A stretch of DNA of 64,000 nt from Microbacterium sp. TNHR37B (GTDB lineage Bacteria; Actinomycetota; Actinomycetes; Actinomycetales; Microbacteriaceae), in assembly GCF_001620065.1 (NCBI RefSeq), contig NZ_LQGV01000003.1:1116001-1180000 (forward strand). The letters are read 5' to 3'. The translations under genes were made by a program, and so were the position numbers. Below are positions 17,355 to 25,760 of the stretch, piece by piece. Numbering within the stretch: the stretch's first letter is position 1; the number at the start of each line of letters is the position of its first letter. Below the pieces are notes generated by a model. The model was not told the origin of the DNA and made no database searches. It worked only from the letters and a program-made list of their open reading frames with translations.

Positions 17355-17410
17355 GGTTATGTGAGGTTATGTGAATGTGTTTGACTCAGATGTGAATCTA
17401 TGGTTATGTG
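17355..17410. promoter_or_regulatory. Repeated operator GGTTATGTGA in divergent promoter
   Basis: GGTTATGTGA occurs twice head-to-tail (17355-17364 and 17365-17374). GGTTATGTG recurs at 17402-17410, with a degenerate AGATGTGAA between them. The AT-rich gap separates otnK from the SAF oxidoreductase gene. A likely binder is the DeoR-family protein encoded at 21138, since that family favours short direct repeats. That link is inference. Confidence 0.5.
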
Positions 17411-17462
17411 CTCTCGTGCCCGTCTGGGCACACGACGACGTGTGGAGTCAGGACGGGTGACG

Positions 17463-18839
17463 ATGAATGTGACGGCGCTGCTCTCGCGAACCAGCGGAGA
17501 ACCGGTGCGCTTCGCGCTGACGGGGGCCAAGGGAGCCTACGCGAGAACCCTCCTCGCCCAGGCGAAGCTCGGCGATCTCGTCCGTCCCACCGTGCTCTGC
17601 GATCTCGACACCGAGGGCGTCGTCGCGCTGTGCACCGACCTCGGCTACGCCCCCGACTCCTTCGTGATCGCCGCGTCGGCCGACGAGGTCGCCGCGGCGG
17701 GGGAGCGGATCGCGATCGTCGGCGACCTCGACCTCATCCGCGCGTCCGACGCCGACGTGCTCGTCGAGGCCACGGGAAGCCCGGTCCACGGCACCCGTGC
17801 GAGTCTGGCGGCGATCGAGGACGGTCGTCACGTCGTGATGGTCTCCAAAGAGGTCGACACCGTCTCGGGCCCCGCTCTCGGGCGGGCGGCGAACGAGGCC
17901 GGCGTGGTCTACACCCTCGCCCACGGCGACCAGCCCGCCAACCTCCTGGATCTCATCGGATGGGCGCGACTGGTCGGATTCGAGGTCGTCGCGGCCGGGA
18001 AGTCGAGCGAGTACGACCTCGTCTACGACCCCGCCGCCGGCACCGTCACCCAGCTGGATGAGACGCACGACGTCGACACTGCAGCGTTCGAGCGTCTCCT
18101 CGCGCTCGGAGAGGTCGAGACCACCCTCGCGGCTCGCGCCGCTGCCGTCGCGGCGTTCACGCGGAGCGCCGCGGCCGACCTCTGTGAGATGTCCGCCGTC
18201 GCCGCCCAGAGCGACCTCGTCCCCGACACCGAGCTCTTCCACTACCCCGTGGCCCGGATCGCGGAGCTCGCCGACATCTACGCGCTCCGCGCCGACGGCG
18301 GCATCCTCGACGCCCCCGGCCGCGTCGACGTGTTCAGCGCGCTGCGCGTGGTCGGTGAGCCCAGCTTCGCGGGCGGAGAGTTCGTCGTCGTACGCACCGG
18401 CGACGCGTCGACCTGGGAGGTGCTGGGTCAGAAGGGGCACGTCCTCAGCCGCGACGGGCGGTACGCCTGCATCTTCTGGCCCTATCACCTGATGGGTGTC
18501 GAGACGGTCGCCACCATCGCCGCGGCCGCGCGGCTCGGGGTGGGCACCGGCCGCCCCGGCGCGGCACCTCGCGTGATGATGGCGGGCCGGGCCCGGCACG
18601 ATCTCGCCGCCGGCACCCGCCTGACGATGGGCGGTCACCACCACGAGATCGAGGGCGTCGCCCCGGTCGTGCGGGAGATCGCCGCCACCCCCGCCGACAC
18701 GGCGCCCTTCTACCTCGCCGCCCACACGACGCTGGCGCGTCCCGTGGCGGCGGGCGAGCTGATCACGATTCCCGATCTCGCCGACCCCGAGCCGCTGCTG
18801 CTCGAGACGTGGTCGACGGCGCGAGCCCTTCTCGTCTGA
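17463..18839 (+). CDS. SAF-domain NAD(P)-dependent oxidoreductase (homoserine-dehydrogenase-like)
   Basis: About 458 residues. The N-terminal Rossmann domain runs FALTGAKGAYARTLL, then DADVLVEATGSP and HVVMVSKEVDT. A central catalytic-like region follows, and the C-terminus is an SAF domain (about residues 355-458, with DLAAGTRLTMGGH and PVAAGELITI). Proteins of this architecture are often mis-annotated as FlgA-like and occur in sugar-acid catabolic clusters. Here it is divergent from otnK/otnC and upstream of an MFS porter and a lactonase. It probably oxidises or isomerises a four- or five-carbon sugar acid; the substrate is unknown. Confidence 0.75.
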   Translation: MNVTALLSRTSGEPVRFALTGAKGAYARTLLAQAKLGDLVRPTVLCDLDTEGVVALCTDLGYAPDSFVIAASADEVAAAGERIAIVGDLDLIRASDADVLVEATGSPVHGTRASLAAIEDGRHVVMVSKEVDTVSGPALGRAANEAGVVYTLAHGDQPANLLDLIGWARLVGFEVVAAGKSSEYDLVYDPAAGTVTQLDETHDVDTAAFERLLALGEVETTLAARAAAVAAFTRSAAADLCEMSAVAAQSDLVPDTELFHYPVARIAELADIYALRADGGILDAPGRVDVFSALRVVGEPSFAGGEFVVVRTGDASTWEVLGQKGHVLSRDGRYACIFWPYHLMGVETVATIAAAARLGVGTGRPGAAPRVMMAGRARHDLAAGTRLTMGGHHHEIEGVAPVVREIAATPADTAPFYLAAHTTLARPVAAGELITIPDLADPEPLLLETWSTARALLV

Positions 18840-18867
18840 CTCTCACCCGAACGCAAAGGAGCACCCG

Positions 18868-20172
18868 ATGACTCAGACCACCTCCGCGGCGGCGCAGACC
18901 CGCGCCGGCGCGCCCCGAAAGACGAACATCCGCTGGTCGGTGGTCGTCATCCTCTTCCTCTTCTATACGGTCAACTGCATCGACCGGGCATCGCTGTCGG
19001 TGGCCCTGCCCACCATCAGCGCCGAGTTCCTGCTCGAGCCGGCCGTCCAGGGACTCATCCTGTCGGCGTTCTTCTGGACGTACTGCCTGTTCCAGATCCC
19101 GGGTGGCCTGGCCTCCGACCGGTGGGGACCGCGCAAGGTGATCGGGATCGCCGCCGCCGTCTGGGGTGGGTTCACGGCCCTCGCCGGCCTGGCGCTCAAC
19201 GGCTTCATGCTCGTGCTCGCGCGGCTGGGCCTCGGCGCGTTCGAGGCTCCGTACATGCCGGCCGCCTCGAAGCTCGTCTCCAAGTGGATGCCGCAGAACC
19301 GGCGCGCCTCGGGAGTGACCCTCATCGACTCCGGCGCTCCGCTCGGATCCGCGCTCGGTGGTCTGATCGTCGCGGGGCTCATCACGGCGACCGGGTCGTG
19401 GCGGTGGTCGTTCATCATCATCGGTGTCGCGACGATCTTCATCGGCCTCGCCGTCTACGCCTACATCCGCAACACGCCGCGGGAGCACAAGCTGGTCAAC
19501 GCCGCCGAGGCGGAGTTCATCGAGACCAACGGCGGACGCGACGTCGTCGCGAAGGAGAAGCCCGGGCTGACCGTCGGCACCACCATCTGGATGGTCGTCG
19601 GGCGCATGGGATGGGCGATGGTGTTCTGGGGTCTGGTCACCTGGGGCCCCAACTACCTCTCCAACGCCCGGGGCCTGGATCTGGCCGCCATGGGCTTCGC
19701 CACGTTCGTCATCTTCCTCTGCGGCGCGTTCGGCGAGATCCTCTCGGGCCTCCTCGCCGACCTCCTCCAGCGCCGATTCGCCCCGAACGTCGCGCTGAAG
19801 ATCCTCTTCGGTGGGTCGGGCGCGATCAGCCTCGCCGCACTCGCGATGCTGCCGTTCGTCGCCGACGCGGGCACCGCCATCCTGCTCCTGTGCGTGGGCG
19901 TGTTCTTCAACCTGTTCGGCGGCCTCTACTGGACGATCCCGGGCATGCTCGCCAAGCCCGAGAAGGTCGGCTTCGTCGGCGGGGTCATGAACTTCGCGGG
20001 CACGTCGTCGGGGATCATCGTCCCCATCGTCGCCGGTCTGATCGTGCAGTTCACGGGCGGCTACACGGGCGTGCTCATCTACCTCGCCGTGTGCGCGGCC
20101 GTCTACCTCGTGGCCTCGCTGTCGATCGACTTCGAGGGCAAGCGCGTCAAGCGGGGAGCGGTCAGTGTCTGA
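18868..20172 (+). CDS. MFS transporter, anion:cation symporter type
   Basis: The 434-residue protein has about 12 transmembrane segments. The first loop carries NCIDRASLSVALP and the MFS loop motif appears as GGLASDRWGPRKV, as in the hexuronate/glucarate/tartrate (ACS) porters. AAGGAG precedes the ATG at good spacing. Position between the SAF oxidoreductase and lactonase genes indicates it imports the sugar acid or lactone metabolised by this cluster. Confidence 0.88.
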   Translation: MTQTTSAAAQTRAGAPRKTNIRWSVVVILFLFYTVNCIDRASLSVALPTISAEFLLEPAVQGLILSAFFWTYCLFQIPGGLASDRWGPRKVIGIAAAVWGGFTALAGLALNGFMLVLARLGLGAFEAPYMPAASKLVSKWMPQNRRASGVTLIDSGAPLGSALGGLIVAGLITATGSWRWSFIIIGVATIFIGLAVYAYIRNTPREHKLVNAAEAEFIETNGGRDVVAKEKPGLTVGTTIWMVVGRMGWAMVFWGLVTWGPNYLSNARGLDLAAMGFATFVIFLCGAFGEILSGLLADLLQRRFAPNVALKILFGGSGAISLAALAMLPFVADAGTAILLLCVGVFFNLFGGLYWTIPGMLAKPEKVGFVGGVMNFAGTSSGIIVPIVAGLIVQFTGGYTGVLIYLAVCAAVYLVASLSIDFEGKRVKRGAVSV

Positions 20173-21112
20173 CGACCTCCTGCTCGATGGGGCCGGCCGC
20201 TACGCCGGCCCCATCGTGGACGCGCACCACCACGTGTGGGACCTCGAGCGGAACCTCTACCCGTGGCTCACGCCGGAGATCCTCGTCCCCCACCGCTACG
20301 GCGACTACACGGCGATGAAGCGCACGTACCGCGCGGAGGACTACCTCGCCGATGTCGACGGGCTCGGCATCGCGGCGACCGTGTACATGGAGGCGGAGTG
20401 GGACCCCACCGACCCGCTGGGCGAGACCCGCTACATCGAAGAGGTGCACTCCGCGACCGGCGTTCCCGGCGCCATGGTCGCCCAGGCGTGGCTCGACGCT
20501 CCCGACGTCGCGGCCACCCTCGCCGCACAGGCGGCGTCGCCCCTCGTACGCAGCGTCCGGCACAAGCCCGGCGGGCCCACCTCGCCCGCCGAGGCCGACA
20601 GCGGCGGCCGCTCGCTGCTGAGCGACGACACCTGGCGTGCGGGGTACGCGCTGCTCGCCGCGTACGGACTGCACTTCGACCTTCAGACGCCGTGGTGGAA
20701 CCTGCCCGAGGCCCGACGGCTGGCCGAGGACTTCCCCGGCACGACGCTCGTCGTGAACCATTCGGGCGTGCTGCTCGACCGGCACCCCGAGACGATCGCC
20801 CGCTGGCGTCGCGCCCTGGAGGAGGTCGCCGCCGCGCCCAACGTCGTGATCAAGGCGTCCGGGTTGTGCGTGGAGGGTGAGCCGTGGACCACCGACCTCA
20901 ACCGCGACGTGATCCTCGACATGGTGCGCATCTTCGGCGCCGACCGCGTGATGTTCGGCAGCAACTTCCCGGTCGACGGCATGTTCGTCAGCTACCGCGG
21001 ACTCCTGGAGACCTACCGGGAGGTGCTGTCTGTGCTCCCGGCGCACGATCAGCGCGCGGTGTTCGCCGGGACCGCAGAGCGCGTGTACCGGCCCACACCC
21101 CTCGGGGCGTGA
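20165..21112 (+). CDS. Amidohydrolase-family lactonase-like metal hydrolase
   Basis: The 315-residue protein starts at a GTG overlapping the transporter gene by 8 bp. VDAHHHVWDLERN provides the HxH metal motif of the amidohydrolase_2 family. VNHSGVLLDR and FGSNFPVDG provide the later His and Asp. Relatives include L-rhamnono-lactonase and 2-pyrone-4,6-dicarboxylate lactonase. Opening a sugar-acid lactone before oxidation would fit the cluster. Confidence 0.8.
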   Translation: MSDDLLLDGAGRYAGPIVDAHHHVWDLERNLYPWLTPEILVPHRYGDYTAMKRTYRAEDYLADVDGLGIAATVYMEAEWDPTDPLGETRYIEEVHSATGVPGAMVAQAWLDAPDVAATLAAQAASPLVRSVRHKPGGPTSPAEADSGGRSLLSDDTWRAGYALLAAYGLHFDLQTPWWNLPEARRLAEDFPGTTLVVNHSGVLLDRHPETIARWRRALEEVAAAPNVVIKASGLCVEGEPWTTDLNRDVILDMVRIFGADRVMFGSNFPVDGMFVSYRGLLETYREVLSVLPAHDQRAVFAGTAERVYRPTPLGA

Positions 21113-21125
21113 GCCTGTCGCCGGT

Positions 21126-21131
21126 TAGGGT
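21126..21131 (+). promoter_or_regulatory. -10 element TAGGGT of a leaderless promoter
   Basis: TAGGGT lies 6 nt before the ATG at 21138, so the DeoR gene has its own start site apart from the upstream operon. Confidence 0.5.
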
Positions 21132-21137
21132 GGGCGT

Positions 21138-21938
21138 ATGGCGATCACCTCCGACAGTGAGGCCCGTGTGATCCCCGATCAGCGTCGCGAGAGACTCATG
21201 CGTGCCCTGCACCGCGAGAAGGTCCTGAGCGTTCACCAGCTCACGGATCTGCTCGGCGTCTCGCACATGACGGTGCGTCGCGACATCGCCGTGCTGGAGC
21301 AGGAGGGGCTCGCCCTCGCGGTTCCCGGCGGCGTGCGTCTAGCGACCCACGCCATCTCGGAGCCCTCGCGCGACGACAAGTCGCTGCTGCGCCCCGAGCA
21401 GAAGTCCGCGATCGCCGCTGCGGCCGCCGCTCGCGTCCGCGACGACATGGTCGTCTACCTCGACGCCGGAACGACGATCCAGGCGATGGTGCCGCTGCTC
21501 CTCGAGCGCACCGGGCTCACGATCGTGACGAACGACTTCGGCATCGTCGACGCGCTCGCTCGCACGAGCATTCCCACGATCCATACGGGCGGTCGGGTGG
21601 ACCATGCCAACCGCTCGACGATCGGCTCGCTGGGCGCACTCGTGCTCGCCCAGCTCAACACCGACATCGCCTTCATCAGCGCCTCCTCGTGGAGTCTTGC
21701 GCGCGGGGTGACGACGCCGGAGCCGTCCAAGGTCGATGTGAAGCAGGCGGCGATGCGCGGCACCGCCGAGAGTGTCCTGGTCGCCGATTCCTCCAAGTAC
21801 GGGTCGTTCAGCGTCTACAAGGCCGCCGAGCTCAAGGCGTTCGATGTCATCGTCACCGACACCGAGCTGTCCGACACCGCCGCCGAGGCGATCACCGGCC
21901 GCGGGATCGAGCTCACGCTCGCGCTTGCTACCCTCTAG
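21138..21938 (+). CDS. DeoR/GlpR-family transcriptional regulator
   Basis: The 266-residue protein has an N-terminal DeoR winged HTH (VHQLTDLLGVSHMTVRRDIAVLEQEGL, read across residues 30-55) and a C-terminal sugar-phosphate-binding domain (YLDAGTTIQAM, LVADSSKYG). DeoR members are usually repressors released by a phosphorylated sugar intermediate. In this cluster 3-oxo-tetronate 4-phosphate is a plausible inducer. The end of this gene contains the -10 of the erm leader. Confidence 0.88.
   Translation: MAITSDSEARVIPDQRRERLMRALHREKVLSVHQLTDLLGVSHMTVRRDIAVLEQEGLALAVPGGVRLATHAISEPSRDDKSLLRPEQKSAIAAAAAARVRDDMVVYLDAGTTIQAMVPLLLERTGLTIVTNDFGIVDALARTSIPTIHTGGRVDHANRSTIGSLGALVLAQLNTDIAFISASSWSLARGVTTPEPSKVDVKQAAMRGTAESVLVADSSKYGSFSVYKAAELKAFDVIVTDTELSDTAAEAITGRGIELTLALATL
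21929..21934 (+). promoter_or_regulatory. -10 element TACCCT for the erm leader transcript
   Basis: TACCCT lies 7 nt before the GTG of the short leader frame at 21942, still inside the DeoR coding sequence. The erm transcript would begin at or very near the leader start codon and be leaderless. No clear -35 is seen. Confidence 0.45.
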
Positions 21939-21941
21939 CGC

Positions 21942-22007
21942 GTGGGAACAATAAACGCAGCGCTCGTGACGGGGCGCTTCTTCACCTTCCGCGACCGCCG
22001 CGCCTGA
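21942..22007 (+). CDS. Erm leader peptide (uORF), 21 residues
   Basis: The frame reads M-GTINAALVTGRFFTFRDRRA and stops with TGA, 130 bp before erm. Short arginine-containing leader peptides upstream of erm genes stall the ribosome when a macrolide is bound. Known stalling peptides include an Arg-X-Arg motif, here RDR near the end. The GTG is placed 7 nt after a -10 element, so it could be translated as a leaderless message. A shorter version could start at the GTG at 21966. Confidence 0.55.
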   Translation: MGTINAALVTGRFFTFRDRRA

Positions 22008-22133
22008 CGGCGCGCTCGCTCTCGCTCGCATCAGCGCGCCGTCCTTCCGAGACGTCACCACGCACCTCGGACGGGCGCTTTCTCGTACCCACGACGCTGC
22101 CCTCTGGGGTGCTCCTTCTCACTTTTGGAGCAC
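21999..22133 (+). promoter_or_regulatory. Translational attenuator of erm
   Basis: Four complementary segments are visible. Segment 1 (CGCGCC, 21999-22004, in the last leader codons) pairs with segment 2 (GGCGCG, 22009-22014). Segment 2 alternatively pairs with segment 3, perfect over 8 bp (22008-22015 with 22034-22041). Segment 3 (22034-22044) can also pair with segment 4 (22069-22078) with one bulge. A separate hairpin GTGCTCC/GGAGCAC (22109-22115 / 22127-22133) buries the ribosome site GGAG of erm. This is the layout expected for drug-induced attenuation. Confidence 0.65.
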
Positions 22134-22137
22134 GCTC

Positions 22138-22896
22138 ATGCCTCGTTCTCATCACGGCGGCCGCCATGAACTCGGCCAGAACTTCCTCATCCACGACCCG
22201 TCGATCGACGCCGTCGTGCGCCTCGTGGCCGAGACGCACGGACCGATCCTCGAGCTCGGTGCCGGTGACGGCGCCCTCACGCGGCCGCTCGCCGCACAAG
22301 GTCGCCCCCTCACGGCGATCGATCTCGACGAGCATCGGGTGCGCCGGCTGGCGGAGCGCCTTCCGCGCGTCGACGTCGTCCACGCCGATGCGCTGACCTT
22401 TCCGCTGCGCGCGCCGGTCATCGTCGGCAACATCCCCTTCCACGTCACGACGCCGATCCTTCGACGGCTCCTGCGCGAGCCCGCGTGGGAGCGCGCGATC
22501 CTCCTGACCCAATGGGAGGTGGCTCGCAAGCGCGCGGGCGTGGGAGGGCGCACCATGATGACGGCCCAGCACGCGCCCTGGTTCGCGTTCGCCCTCCACG
22601 GGCGCGTCCCGCGGTGGGGGTTCTCGCCGCCGCCGAGCGTGGACGGCGGCATCCTCGGCATCAGCCGCCGCGCCGCGCCGCTCCTCCCTGACGCGCAGCG
22701 CGGCGCGTATCAGGACTTCGTCCGTTCGGTGTTCTCGGGACGGGGCGGGAGACTCGAACGCGTCGTGCAGGGCGCCGCGCGGGTGGGTCCGAGCGTGGCG
22801 CAGCGTGCGGTCGCCCGGGCCCAGGCCCAGGGAGCACTGCCGCGCGACCTGAGCCCCGAACAGTGGGTGACGATCTGGCAGGCGCTACGGAGATGA
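22138..22896 (+). CDS. erm: 23S rRNA (adenine-N6)-dimethyltransferase Erm
   Basis: The 252-residue protein has the Erm/KsgA methyltransferase fold: ELGQNFLIHDP near residue 12, SAM motif I ILELGAGDGALTRP near residue 36, acidic HADALTFPL, and the catalytic motif IV GNIPFHVTTPIL near residue 98. It would dimethylate the macrolide-binding adenine of 23S rRNA (A2058 in E. coli numbering), giving macrolide-lincosamide-streptogramin B resistance. The C-terminal region (PPSVDGGILGISRR) also fits. It lacks the long tail of ErmE. The actual resistance spectrum and Erm class cannot be read from sequence alone. Confidence 0.88.
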   Translation: MPRSHHGGRHELGQNFLIHDPSIDAVVRLVAETHGPILELGAGDGALTRPLAAQGRPLTAIDLDEHRVRRLAERLPRVDVVHADALTFPLRAPVIVGNIPFHVTTPILRRLLREPAWERAILLTQWEVARKRAGVGGRTMMTAQHAPWFAFALHGRVPRWGFSPPPSVDGGILGISRRAAPLLPDAQRGAYQDFVRSVFSGRGGRLERVVQGAARVGPSVAQRAVARAQAQGALPRDLSPEQWVTIWQALRR

Positions 22897-22921
22897 AGAT
22901 CGGCGTGCGGGAGGAGTCGCG

Positions 22922-23608
22922 CTATCCGTCCGCGCGGAGCCGCTCGTCCGCCCGTCGGAGCTGGAGCCGCATCGCGTCGCGTTCTTCACGGGGCCACGGG
23001 CCGGAGCCGGCGAGGGGGATCTCCGTCATCCATCGCCGTTGGTGCTCGGGGATGAGCCTCGCGACGCGGTCCGGGTCACGGTTCGCCGTCGCATAAAGGT
23101 CGGGTCCGTCGGCGTAGAACGGATCGCACAGGACGATGCGGCCATCCGAGGTGCGCATGATGTTCGACGGGTTGTCATCGAGCGGCCCGCACCACGGAAG
23201 CTCCTGCCGGGCGCGCTCATGGATCGCCCCGACGAGCCGTGCGAGCTCCGACAGCTCAGGAGTCGGCTCGTCCAGCTGGGCGAGAAACGACTGCGCCTGC
23301 GTGGTCGCGACCGGAACCAGTCGTTCCATGACCTGCAGATCGCCTCCGCCGTCCAGCCGACGGTGTGCGTGCAGTACCGGTACCCGTCCGGTGTGGGATG
23401 CCTCGACGTACAGGCGCGCCGTGTACGGCCCGACGGGATCGAACGGACTGATGCGCGCGGCCAGCGCGCCATCGGGAGAGCCGAGCGCGATCGCCCAGTC
23501 TCCTTCGCCGCACGAGGTCCATCCCTCCGCCCGCAGCAGTCGCTCCACCTCGAGATGCGTTGCGGCGGCGGGCAGGTCCTCCAAGAACGCGAGGTGCGGT
23601 GCGGCCAT
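22922..23608 (-). CDS. Small phosphotransferase/kinase-fold protein
   Basis: The 228-residue kinase-fold protein has catalytic-loop residues LDDNPSNIM (D-x4-N near residue 142) and a DFG-like CDPFYADG, so it may be active. The N-lobe is very short. The ATG at 23608 is chosen because TACGCT lies 6 nt upstream on the minus strand (leaderless). It lies between erm and an MFS exporter, which suggests but does not prove antibiotic inactivation. Its stop lies 25 bp from the converging erm stop. Confidence 0.65.
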   Translation of the reverse strand: MAAPHLAFLEDLPAAATHLEVERLLRAEGWTSCGEGDWAIALGSPDGALAARISPFDPVGPYTARLYVEASHTGRVPVLHAHRRLDGGGDLQVMERLVPVATTQAQSFLAQLDEPTPELSELARLVGAIHERARQELPWCGPLDDNPSNIMRTSDGRIVLCDPFYADGPDLYATANRDPDRVARLIPEHQRRWMTEIPLAGSGPWPREERDAMRLQLRRADERLRADG

Positions 23609-23675
23609 CACGACAGCGTACTGACGGGTGGTCGCCGCTTGACTCCGACGCGGCGTCACAGTTTGCACTGGGGGA

Positions 23676-24923
23676 ATGCTCATCCCTGTGGCGTATCTGG
23701 CCTCGTATCTGCTCTCCGTGCTCGGCAACTCCATCGCCGGTGTCGCGCTTCCCCTCATCGTCCTCCAGGTGACCGGCAGCGTGCTCGGCGCGGGCACCGT
23801 CGCCGCCGCGACCGCGCTCCCGGCCGTGCTGGCGGGACTCCTGATGGGGGTGGCGATCGATCGGATCAACCGGCGCACGTCGTCCGTGGTCACCGACCTC
23901 ATCTCGGCGGCGGCGATCGCGGCGCTGCCGCTCATCGATCTGGCAACGGGGCTGACGCTCGGGTGGTTCATCCTGTTCGGCGTGATCGGGTCGCTCGGCG
24001 ATGTGCCCGGGATGACGGCGCGCGAGGCGCTGCTGCCCGCGATCGTGCGACACGGGCGGATCGGCGCCGAGCGGCTCATCGGCATCCGGGAAGCACTCGG
24101 AGCCATCGCCTTGGTGCTGGGGCCCGCCGCGGCCGGGACGCTCATGGTGCTGTTCGACGGGTCGACGGTGCTGTGGGTCACGGCGGCGACGTCGTTGGCG
24201 GCGGCTCTGATCACCCTCCTCATTCCGCATCGGGTGGGCGCCGTGACGACCGGTGACGGCGTGCCCGCGCGCCGGACAGCGGGCACATGGAGCCAGTTGC
24301 GCGAAGGGTGGCGGGTGCTCTTCGGGAGCGGATTCCTGCTCGTCACGACGGCGTTGAGCGTGGTCTCGGTGATCGTGCTGGCCGCGCTGCAGGGACTGCT
24401 GCTGCCGGTGTACTTCTCGATCGAGCAGCAACCGGAAATGCTCGGATTCGTCTTGACGGCGCTCGCGGTGGGCATGCTCGTCGGAAGCGGCATCTACGCG
24501 GTCGCGGGCGCTCGGGGCAGGCGACGAGGCTGGTTCCTCGCGGGGTTGGTCGGCACCACGATCGGCTTCGGTCTCGTCGGCTCGCTGGCCTCGGTGTGGA
24601 TCGTCTTCGCAGGAGCCTTCGTCGTCGGACTCTCCAGCGGCCTGTTCGGCAGTCTCATCGGCGTGCTCATGATCGAACGGATCCCGGAACAGATGCGCGG
24701 TCGGATCCTCGGCACCCAGAACGCGATCATGACGGCCGCCCCCGCCCTCGGCATCATCGTGGCCGCGGTGATCACGGAGTATGCCGGCATGCGGTGGGCG
24801 GCCGCCGCGCTCGTTGCGGTGTGGCTGGTGGCGCTGGTGCTCGGGCTCACGGCACGGTCGCTGCGTACTCTGGAGGCGGGCGAGGGCCCCGAAGGTGAGA
24901 CGACGGCGGTGGGCAGTGCGTAG
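23676..24923 (+). CDS. MFS efflux transporter, MefA-like
   Basis: The 415-residue protein has about 12 transmembrane helices. MGVAIDRINRRTSSVVTDL is an A-like loop motif. Its general appearance matches the MFS_3/drug:H+ antiporter-3 family, which includes macrolide exporters such as MefA. The neighbouring erm and the overlapping MerR gene support a drug-export role, but the substrate is not determinable. Confidence 0.8.
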   Translation: MLIPVAYLASYLLSVLGNSIAGVALPLIVLQVTGSVLGAGTVAAATALPAVLAGLLMGVAIDRINRRTSSVVTDLISAAAIAALPLIDLATGLTLGWFILFGVIGSLGDVPGMTAREALLPAIVRHGRIGAERLIGIREALGAIALVLGPAAAGTLMVLFDGSTVLWVTAATSLAAALITLLIPHRVGAVTTGDGVPARRTAGTWSQLREGWRVLFGSGFLLVTTALSVVSVIVLAALQGLLLPVYFSIEQQPEMLGFVLTALAVGMLVGSGIYAVAGARGRRRGWFLAGLVGTTIGFGLVGSLASVWIVFAGAFVVGLSSGLFGSLIGVLMIERIPEQMRGRILGTQNAIMTAAPALGIIVAAVITEYAGMRWAAAALVAVWLVALVLGLTARSLRTLEAGEGPEGETTAVGSA

Positions 24924-25722
24924 CGCGGAGCTGGCAGGACTGGCCGGAGTGAGCGTGCGGACGCTCCGTCACTATCACCAGACCGGGTTGCTCGAGGAGC
25001 CCCCGCGGCACCGCAACGGCTACCGCGACTACACGGTGCACGACCTCGTCCGTCTTCTGCGGATCCGACGGCTGGCGTCACTCGGCATCCCGCTCGAGCG
25101 CATGCCGCCGCTCCTCGACGATGCGAACGCGGATGCCGGGTCGGCCCTGGATGAGCTGGACGCGGAGCTGGCGGCGCAGGTCGACCGGTTGAACGCCCAG
25201 CGAGCCGTCATCGCGCACCTGCGCGCGCACGGCGCCGCGCCGGATCTGCCGCCCGAGCTGGCCCCGTTCCTGGCGGTCTTCACGACGGCACAGTTGCCGT
25301 CGAGCATGGTCCAGCACGATCGCGACCAGTCCGTGCTTCTCGCCCACCTGGCGGGGGAGGAAGGCTTGCGCTCCCTCGCCGCGTTCTACGAGCGCCTGAG
25401 CGAGCCCGACATCGCGCCGCGGGCGATCGAGATCGCGCGGCGCCATGCCGAGCTCGGGTCGGAGAGCACGGATGCCGAGGTCACCGAGACCGCCGAGGCA
25501 CTCGTGGCGTTGCTGCGCCCGCTCATCGACGAGCTCTCTCCGGGTGAGGGTGACATCGTGTGGTCGGGACCTCTGCATCTGTTGACCGAATACGCCGACG
25601 ACGCCCTGAACGATCAGCAGCGTCGGTGCCTTCACCTCGCCGAACGCATGCTGGAGGAGCGAGACGGTGCGCCCGGGGGGTTGACCCCCGGCGGGCCTAT
25701 CGCAGAGTGCCGCATCGCCTGA
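24916..25722 (+). CDS. MerR-family transcriptional regulator
   Basis: I start at the GTG at 24916, which overlaps the transporter gene by 8 bp and gives 268 residues. The MerR winged HTH is complete (SAELAGLAGVSVRTLRHYHQ, ending in YRDYTVHDL). A coiled dimerisation helix follows (DELDAELAAQVDRLNAQR). A C-terminal domain of about 150 residues likely binds the inducer. No clustered Cys indicates metal sensing. It probably controls the coupled exporter. Confidence 0.85.
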   Translation: MRSAELAGLAGVSVRTLRHYHQTGLLEEPPRHRNGYRDYTVHDLVRLLRIRRLASLGIPLERMPPLLDDANADAGSALDELDAELAAQVDRLNAQRAVIAHLRAHGAAPDLPPELAPFLAVFTTAQLPSSMVQHDRDQSVLLAHLAGEEGLRSLAAFYERLSEPDIAPRAIEIARRHAELGSESTDAEVTETAEALVALLRPLIDELSPGEGDIVWSGPLHLLTEYADDALNDQQRRCLHLAERMLEERDGAPGGLTPGGPIAECRIA

Positions 25723-25748
25723 TGATCCGCTCTGTCGGAGGCCGCTCG

Positions 25749-25754
25749 TAGGCT
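25749..25754 (+). promoter_or_regulatory. -10 element TAGGCT of a leaderless promoter
   Basis: TAGGCT is followed by 6 nt and the GTG at 25761. Confidence 0.5.
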
Positions 25755-25760
25755 GAGCCC

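Noticed and set aside
22922..24493. 523-codon minus-strand frame extending the small kinase upstream
   Set aside because: The extension runs antisense through the MFS exporter. The ATG at 23608 has a correctly placed -10 and begins the kinase-like sequence.
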